A stretch of DNA of 9,486 nt. It comes from Alphaproteobacteria bacterium UBA6544. Its GTDB lineage: Bacteria > Pseudomonadota > Alphaproteobacteria > UBA8366. Under the pieces are notes generated by a model. The model was not told the origin of the DNA, made no database searches, and was given only the letters and a program-made list of their open reading frames with translations. Position numbers and translations under genes: made by a program. This document shows, in pieces, positions 6,275-9,486 of this stretch. Within the stretch, counting starts at the first letter, position 1, and the number at the start of each line of letters is the position of its first letter. Location of the stretch: NCBI GenBank assembly GCA_002434595.1, contig DJKK01000259.1, positions 1-9,486 on the forward strand. The letters are read 5' to 3'.

Positions 6275-6456
6275 CACAACGCTGCTGATATGGTCTCGGC
6301 GACAGCTGGGAATTCGTTATACTCCCGCATTTGAACAACAGGTATGACCCAATATTCGATTAACGCCGTAAGCATTAAGCGCCGGTGAAAATCCGAAGAA
6401 ACCGACTTTGCCGATCTGGCGGCGAACTCACTGTCACGGCGCGATGTTCTCCGCAC
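6274..6456 (-). CDS. Possible small protein with strong ribosome site
   Basis: A 60-codon frame from GTG at 6456, preceded by GAGGAGG (6471-6465) with an ideal 8-base gap, the strongest start signal in the 627-base region. The product begins basic (MRRTSRRDSEFAARSAKS) and has a mildly hydrophobic middle (LMLTALIEYWVIPVV). It ends at TGA overlapping the start of the next small frame, as in translational coupling. No family is recognised. It may be a genuine small gene, or the surviving start of a broken one. Confidence 0.25.
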   Translation of the reverse strand: MRRTSRRDSEFAARSAKSVSSDFHRRLMLTALIEYWVIPVVQMREYNEFPAVAETISAAL

Positions 6457-6517
6457 CGGTGCGACCTCCTCGACGTTACAGCTTTCGTCATGACGGCCCT
6501 GAATTCACTCAAAGCAT

Positions 6518-6688
6518 CTAGGGCCGGCCGGTGACCGGCGAGATCAAAAATTCCTTGTCGGTCCCAAGAAATGCGAGGTCACCAGCCTTGCCTAGAACCC
6601 CGACCGTCAGACGCTTTTCGTCGGCATTTAGCACCCGGGAGAAAAGGGAAACAGTAACTTCCCAGGCGGTGGTGACGCGATCCCACGA
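6518..6688 (-). pseudogene. Open, protein-like frame without a start; possible gene remnant
   Basis: Bases 6688 to 6518 encode 56 residues ending in a stop, including VTTAWEVTVSLFSRVLNADE and RLTVGVLGKAGDLAFLGTDK. The third-position bias resembles the neighbouring genes. Reading upstream past a TGA at 6691-6689 the same frame continues with LRLANETTVVARNRDDR back to the CoA-transferase stop region. No good start or ribosome site was seen. It looks like a decayed coding stretch, but no family is recognised and chance in high-GC DNA is possible. Confidence 0.22.
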
Positions 6689-6749
6689 TCATCGATCGTC
6701 GCGATTTCTCGCAACGACAGTGGTCTCATTGGCTAAGCGAAGTGACGCG

Positions 6750-8156
6750 CTAGCGTGCGGGCCAGACCGGATCACTATGACCAAGCGGAACCGATGGACG
6801 AGCCCAGCGGGCGGGCGTCTCGGAGAACTCGAGGACCGGAGCGAGATGGGTCAGTTGCCCCATTGGGGTATCTGTAACGGTCGTCCATTTTTCGACTTCC
6901 GACGGCTTAAATTCGGATTCCACGCCGGCAAGTACCTCGGGTGCCAATTCTCCCTGCTGCTGCAGCCAATGGCCGATCTGCGCTAGGGAAAGCCGAACCA
7001 GCCAGGAACCGCCTTCCGTCGCACGCCGGCGTAATGCGACCATCGCACCGAACGCCATCAGATAACCCGTCAGATAATCAATGGCTGAGACGGGATAGAA
7101 CTGCGGTCCGGGCGCTGCGCCTGGGAATAGTTCTCCCTGACGCGCCACGATCCCACTGACTGCCTGTACGGCGGTATCAAAGCCTCGGCGTGCCGTCCAG
7201 GGCCCTTCGTGTCCAAACGCCGAGAGAGATACACAGACTATCCCGGGGCGCTGCTTCGCCAGTTCGTCAGGTGACAATCCACGATCCGCGAGAGTGCCGG
7301 GACGATAACCTTGGGAAAAGACGTCACAGTCCTTAATCAGATCGAAAAAAGTGTCCCGTTGATCTGTCTCGCGAAGGTCGATATGAGCAGAAAGCTTGCC
7401 GATGCCTGTATCGTATTCCTGATAGGCGATATACGGAATATGCGGGGCACTGATTTTCATGACGTCCGCGCCCTGCTCAGCCAAGGTACGCGCGCAGGTC
7501 GGACCGGCAAGGACGCGGGTCAGGTCCAGCACCCTCACACCAGAAAGCGGGCGGTCGCCCTCGGGCAAAGCTTCGGGAGGACTGTCGCCGATCCGGGTAA
7601 TTTCCATCAACGGCAGGGATGCGACAGCACGGCCCTGGGGATGTTTAGCCCATTCCGCTGCACTGCGGACCATCCCTCCAGCGCCGCCCGCTGCGATTAT
7701 CGCCTCTTCAAGATCGAGGCCCTTCCATTTGGCGACGGCCTTCGTTACCGCCGCTTTCTCCTCAGGCACATCGAGAACCTTCATTGCCGCCGCACGATGG
7801 TGAGGGAAATTGCAGTGAAGGTAACTCCACCGACCGTCGGCCGTGGGATACATACCCATAACCTCATTCTGCTCCGTATTCACTTTCGCGCCATCTAGCC
7901 GCAGGTATTTGGTGCTGCGAAGAGCGGCGGTGGCGCGACGCGTGTCGATGCTGAAGATTTGACGGCGACCGGTACGCAGTTCCCACAGATCGGAAACTGC
8001 GAGCCCGACGGCTGCCAACGTCGCGATCCCAGTCTCCGTGATTTTGAACGAGGTCGGCAAATGCGGATCGAAATCTCCGCTGAACGAGACGTCCTGCAAG
8101 CGGTCTTCCGGCAATCCTGCGAAGGGCAGGATCGATTTCAACGCCGCATTCTCCAT
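6750..8156 (-). CDS. Family III CoA-transferase (CaiB/BaiF) with partial N-terminal duplication
   Basis: A 468-residue protein. The main domain begins at about 203 with PLSGVRVLDLTRVLAGP, followed by GADVMKI (229-235), FGHEGPW (314-320), RRGFDTAVQAVSG (323-335) and the SAID segment with probable catalytic D360. It ends PSVPLGHSDPVWPAR. These enzymes move CoA between carboxylic acids through an aspartyl-CoA thioester. Residues 1-190 repeat the second half of the fold: ETGIATLAAVGLAVSDLWEL (41-60) parallels D360YLTGYLMAFGAMVALRRR (360-378), but threonine stands where the aspartate should be, so that half is not catalytic. Typical single-domain members are about 400 residues. The ATG at 8156 has AGGAGG nine bases upstream. 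It lies 36 bases after the amidohydrolase gene, so they are probably co-transcribed. Substrate not assignable. Confidence 0.85.
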   Translation of the reverse strand: MENAALKSILPFAGLPEDRLQDVSFSGDFDPHLPTSFKITETGIATLAAVGLAVSDLWELRTGRRQIFSIDTRRATAALRSTKYLRLDGAKVNTEQNEVMGMYPTADGRWSYLHCNFPHHRAAAMKVLDVPEEKAAVTKAVAKWKGLDLEEAIIAAGGAGGMVRSAAEWAKHPQGRAVASLPLMEITRIGDSPPEALPEGDRPLSGVRVLDLTRVLAGPTCARTLAEQGADVMKISAPHIPYIAYQEYDTGIGKLSAHIDLRETDQRDTFFDLIKDCDVFSQGYRPGTLADRGLSPDELAKQRPGIVCVSLSAFGHEGPWTARRGFDTAVQAVSGIVARQGELFPGAAPGPQFYPVSAIDYLTGYLMAFGAMVALRRRATEGGSWLVRLSLAQIGHWLQQQGELAPEVLAGVESEFKPSEVEKWTTVTDTPMGQLTHLAPVLEFSETPARWARPSVPLGHSDPVWPAR

Positions 8157-8192
8157 CGCACGTTTCCTCCTAGTCGTTACGAGCCGGCGTGA

Positions 8193-9032
8193 TTAACCGC
8201 CAGGTATCCATTTGTAGACGCGGGCGCAGGCGCCACCCATAAGCGTCGCGCGTTCGCTTTCCGTAATTCGGTCGGTAAGCCGAAACGGTTCGACCGATTG
8301 TTCGTAATTTACGACCGCGAAAGCTCGCGTCCAATCCGTCCCCCACAAACAGCGGTCTATACTCCACGCATCGAAAATCCGGGCAATCGGGTCCCAGATA
8401 TCGGGAAACGGGTAAGGTTCTCGCGAAAGCGTGCATGCGCCACTCACCTTGATCACGACGTTCGATCGCTGGGCGAGGTCGAGCACTTTCGGAAGCTCCA
8501 CCCAAGGTTCCTGGGGCGCCGGCGGCGTACGCGGCTGAAGGATACCAAGATGATCAAGCACGAACCGGGTTTTCGGGTGCCGGTCGATCAGTTCGATCCC
8601 TCTGTCGATATCGCCCCAACAGAGAAGATTGACCGGGAAATCATGCCGCGCCGCTTCCCGCAAGATCAGGTCATAACCCGGATCGTCGATGGGCCGTTCC
8701 GGTGCGTGGCTGAGCATAATCCGCAGCCCGACCGTGCCGGGTGTCGCCTTCCAGTTGGCGATAACGTCAGCGACCGCCGGGTCATCGGGATCGACCGGCT
8801 TGACGAGGCCGAACTTCCCGGGATACGCCTTGTGAACTTCGATCGCGTAGCTCGAATCATAACGATACATGGAAAACGAATTAACGAAGATCGCACCATC
8901 TACGCCAACCGCATCCATGGCCGCCACCATCTCATCGCCGTCAACATGGTCGGGCCAGTTTGGGATCATCGCCCAGGGACGCTCCGGCGTATTGGCGGCA
9001 TAGACGTGTACTTGCGAGTCAATGATCGGCAT
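8193..9032 (-). CDS. Amidohydrolase-2 family protein (LigI-like TIM barrel)
   Basis: A 279-residue TIM-barrel hydrolase of the amidohydrolase-related family (PF04909 type), which includes 2-pyrone-4,6-dicarboxylate lactonase LigI and several decarboxylases and lactonases. Family marks are IIDSQVHVY (3-11, H9), FVLDHLG (157-163, H161) and LWGTDW (229-234, D233), plus the closing RATLMGGACARVYKW helix. In the usual HxH the first histidine is Q7 here, so a metal-independent lactonase like LigI, or an altered metal site, is possible. The ATG at 9032 is chosen over an in-frame TTG at 9053 because CGAGGGAAA sits just upstream and MPIIDSQ is the family-like start. It lies between the MetE-like and CoA-transferase genes at 53 and 36 bases. 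Substrate unknown. Confidence 0.82.
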   Translation of the reverse strand: MPIIDSQVHVYAANTPERPWAMIPNWPDHVDGDEMVAAMDAVGVDGAIFVNSFSMYRYDSSYAIEVHKAYPGKFGLVKPVDPDDPAVADVIANWKATPGTVGLRIMLSHAPERPIDDPGYDLILREAARHDFPVNLLCWGDIDRGIELIDRHPKTRFVLDHLGILQPRTPPAPQEPWVELPKVLDLAQRSNVVIKVSGACTLSREPYPFPDIWDPIARIFDAWSIDRCLWGTDWTRAFAVVNYEQSVEPFRLTDRITESERATLMGGACARVYKWIPGG

Positions 9033-9059
9033 CGCGGGTTTCCCTCGGTTCAAGTTAAT

Positions 9060-9075
9060 GTCTCGCCGACGAGAC
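9060..9075 (-). other. Small intercistronic hairpin
   Basis: GTCTCG-CCGA-CGAGAC forms a 6-base stem with a 4-base loop in the 53-base gap between the MetE-like and amidohydrolase genes. No T-run follows, so it is more likely an mRNA stability or processing element than a terminator, if it has a role. Confidence 0.35.
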
Positions 9076-9085
9076 GATCATATCT

Positions 9086-9486
9086 TCACTTCAGTTCTTC
9101 GCGGACGATTGCCGCAGCATCGACCATCGATTTGATTTTCCCGAGCGCCGCGTCGCGCGACAGGTATTTCAGTCCGCAATCCGGAGCGACGATGATCCGC
9201 TCCGCGGCGCAATACGGGAGTGCTCGTCGTATCCGCGCAGCAACGGTCTCGGCGGTCTCCACCTCGTTTGTCGAAAGATCGAGCACACCGAGAATAATCT
9301 TCTTCTCCGGCAATTCCTCCAAAACGACACAATCGAGTTCCGACTGCGCCGTCTCGATGGAGATGCTGTGCGCGCTGCATTGCGCCAGTTCCGGCAGAAA
9401 CGAATATCCCTCGGGACGCTCGTGAATAATGGCCGCGTAGCCGAAGCAGATATGCACCGCCGTCTCACCCGCAACCCCGTCGAGCG
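9086..9486 (-). CDS. MetE-like zinc methyltransferase family, C-terminal part
   Basis: The last 132 residues of a gene entering from the right edge. They match the catalytic barrel of cobalamin-independent methionine synthase (MetE) and its short relatives. All four zinc ligands are present: H and C in VHICFGYA, E in SISIETAQ, and C in APDCGLKYL. The motifs GYSFLPELA, ILGVLDLSTNEVE and VAARIRRAL are also typical. The zinc activates a thiol nucleophile. The family includes methionine synthase, stand-alone core methyltransferases and epoxyalkane:coenzyme M transferase. The C-terminus alone does not separate these. A GTG at 9457 is internal, since the frame stays open to the edge with LDGVAGETA. 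It is the first visible gene of the minus-strand run, 53 bases before the amidohydrolase, so a catabolic role is as likely as methionine synthesis. Confidence 0.8.
   Translation of the reverse strand, partial: LDGVAGETAVHICFGYAAIIHERPEGYSFLPELAQCSAHSISIETAQSELDCVVLEELPEKKIILGVLDLSTNEVETAETVAARIRRALPYCAAERIIVAPDCGLKYLSRDAALGKIKSMVDAAAIVREELK

Larger units (their letters stand above)
6123..6749. other. 627-base gap inside the metabolic gene run
   Basis: This space separates the CoA-transferase stop from the leuC start, all on the minus strand. It holds three short frames listed separately (6274-6456, 6077-6274, 6518-6688) and no intact recognisable gene. Any leuC promoter should lie in its left part, but no clear -35/-10 pair was found. 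Its size would suit a missing gene of about 200 codons. Confidence 0.5.

Noticed and set aside
6531..6986. Plus-strand GTG frame of 151 codons across the end of the CoA-transferase gene
   Set aside because: Its second half is antisense to a well-conserved C-terminus and it has no ribosome site or recognisable motif.
8298..9425. Long plus-strand open frame (375 codons) antisense to the amidohydrolase and MetE-like genes
   Set aside because: The minus strand has clear family motifs here; the antisense frame is rich in Arg/Pro/Ile without motifs and is a by-product of high-GC codon bias.

Overview
The window looks like an accessory catabolic region from a moderately high-GC proteobacterium, most likely an alphaproteobacterium. 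This rests on the codon use of the main genes, the small zinc-ribbon DUF983 membrane protein and the mix of CoA-transferase, amidohydrolase and aconitase-superfamily genes. No rRNA, tRNA, CRISPR array, transposase or integrase was seen.

Layout, left to right. (1) Bases 1-2116: the N-terminal end of a cyclic-nucleotide-binding-domain protein (minus strand, runs off the left edge), preceded on the same strand by a complete acetolactate-synthase-like thiamine-diphosphate enzyme (1918 down to 233). (2) Bases 2117-4111: a plus-strand, visibly A+T-richer segment holding a DUF983 protein and a divergent YrdC/Sua5-domain protein (3107-3892). Around the latter are about 600 and 220 bases of non-coding DNA rich in dyads: an 84-base interrupted hairpin, a perfect 18-base palindrome, a pseudoknot-like repeat, and short inverted repeats shared between the two flanks. 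(3) Bases 4112-9486: a minus-strand run of metabolic genes read right to left. They are the C-terminal part of a MetE-like zinc methyltransferase, an amidohydrolase-2 family protein, a family III (CaiB/BaiF) CoA-transferase with a partly duplicated architecture, a 627-base gap with small or decayed reading frames, then a leuC/leuD-type hydro-lyase pair.

How the genes may work together (inference). MetE-like, amidohydrolase and CoA-transferase genes are closely spaced, each with its own Shine-Dalgarno, and look like one operon. LeuC and LeuD are translationally adjacent (4 bases apart). LeuC/LeuD keep the iron-sulfur cysteines but depart from leucine-pathway signatures at substrate-side motifs, and no leuA or leuB is present. 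The set therefore resembles an organic-acid degradation pathway (hydration of an unsaturated or branched di-acid, CoA activation, ring or ester hydrolysis) more than leucine synthesis. The substrate cannot be read from the sequence.

The best candidates for something undescribed are the YrdC-domain gene in its structured low-GC island, and the variant LeuCD/CoA-transferase/amidohydrolase/MetE-like pathway.
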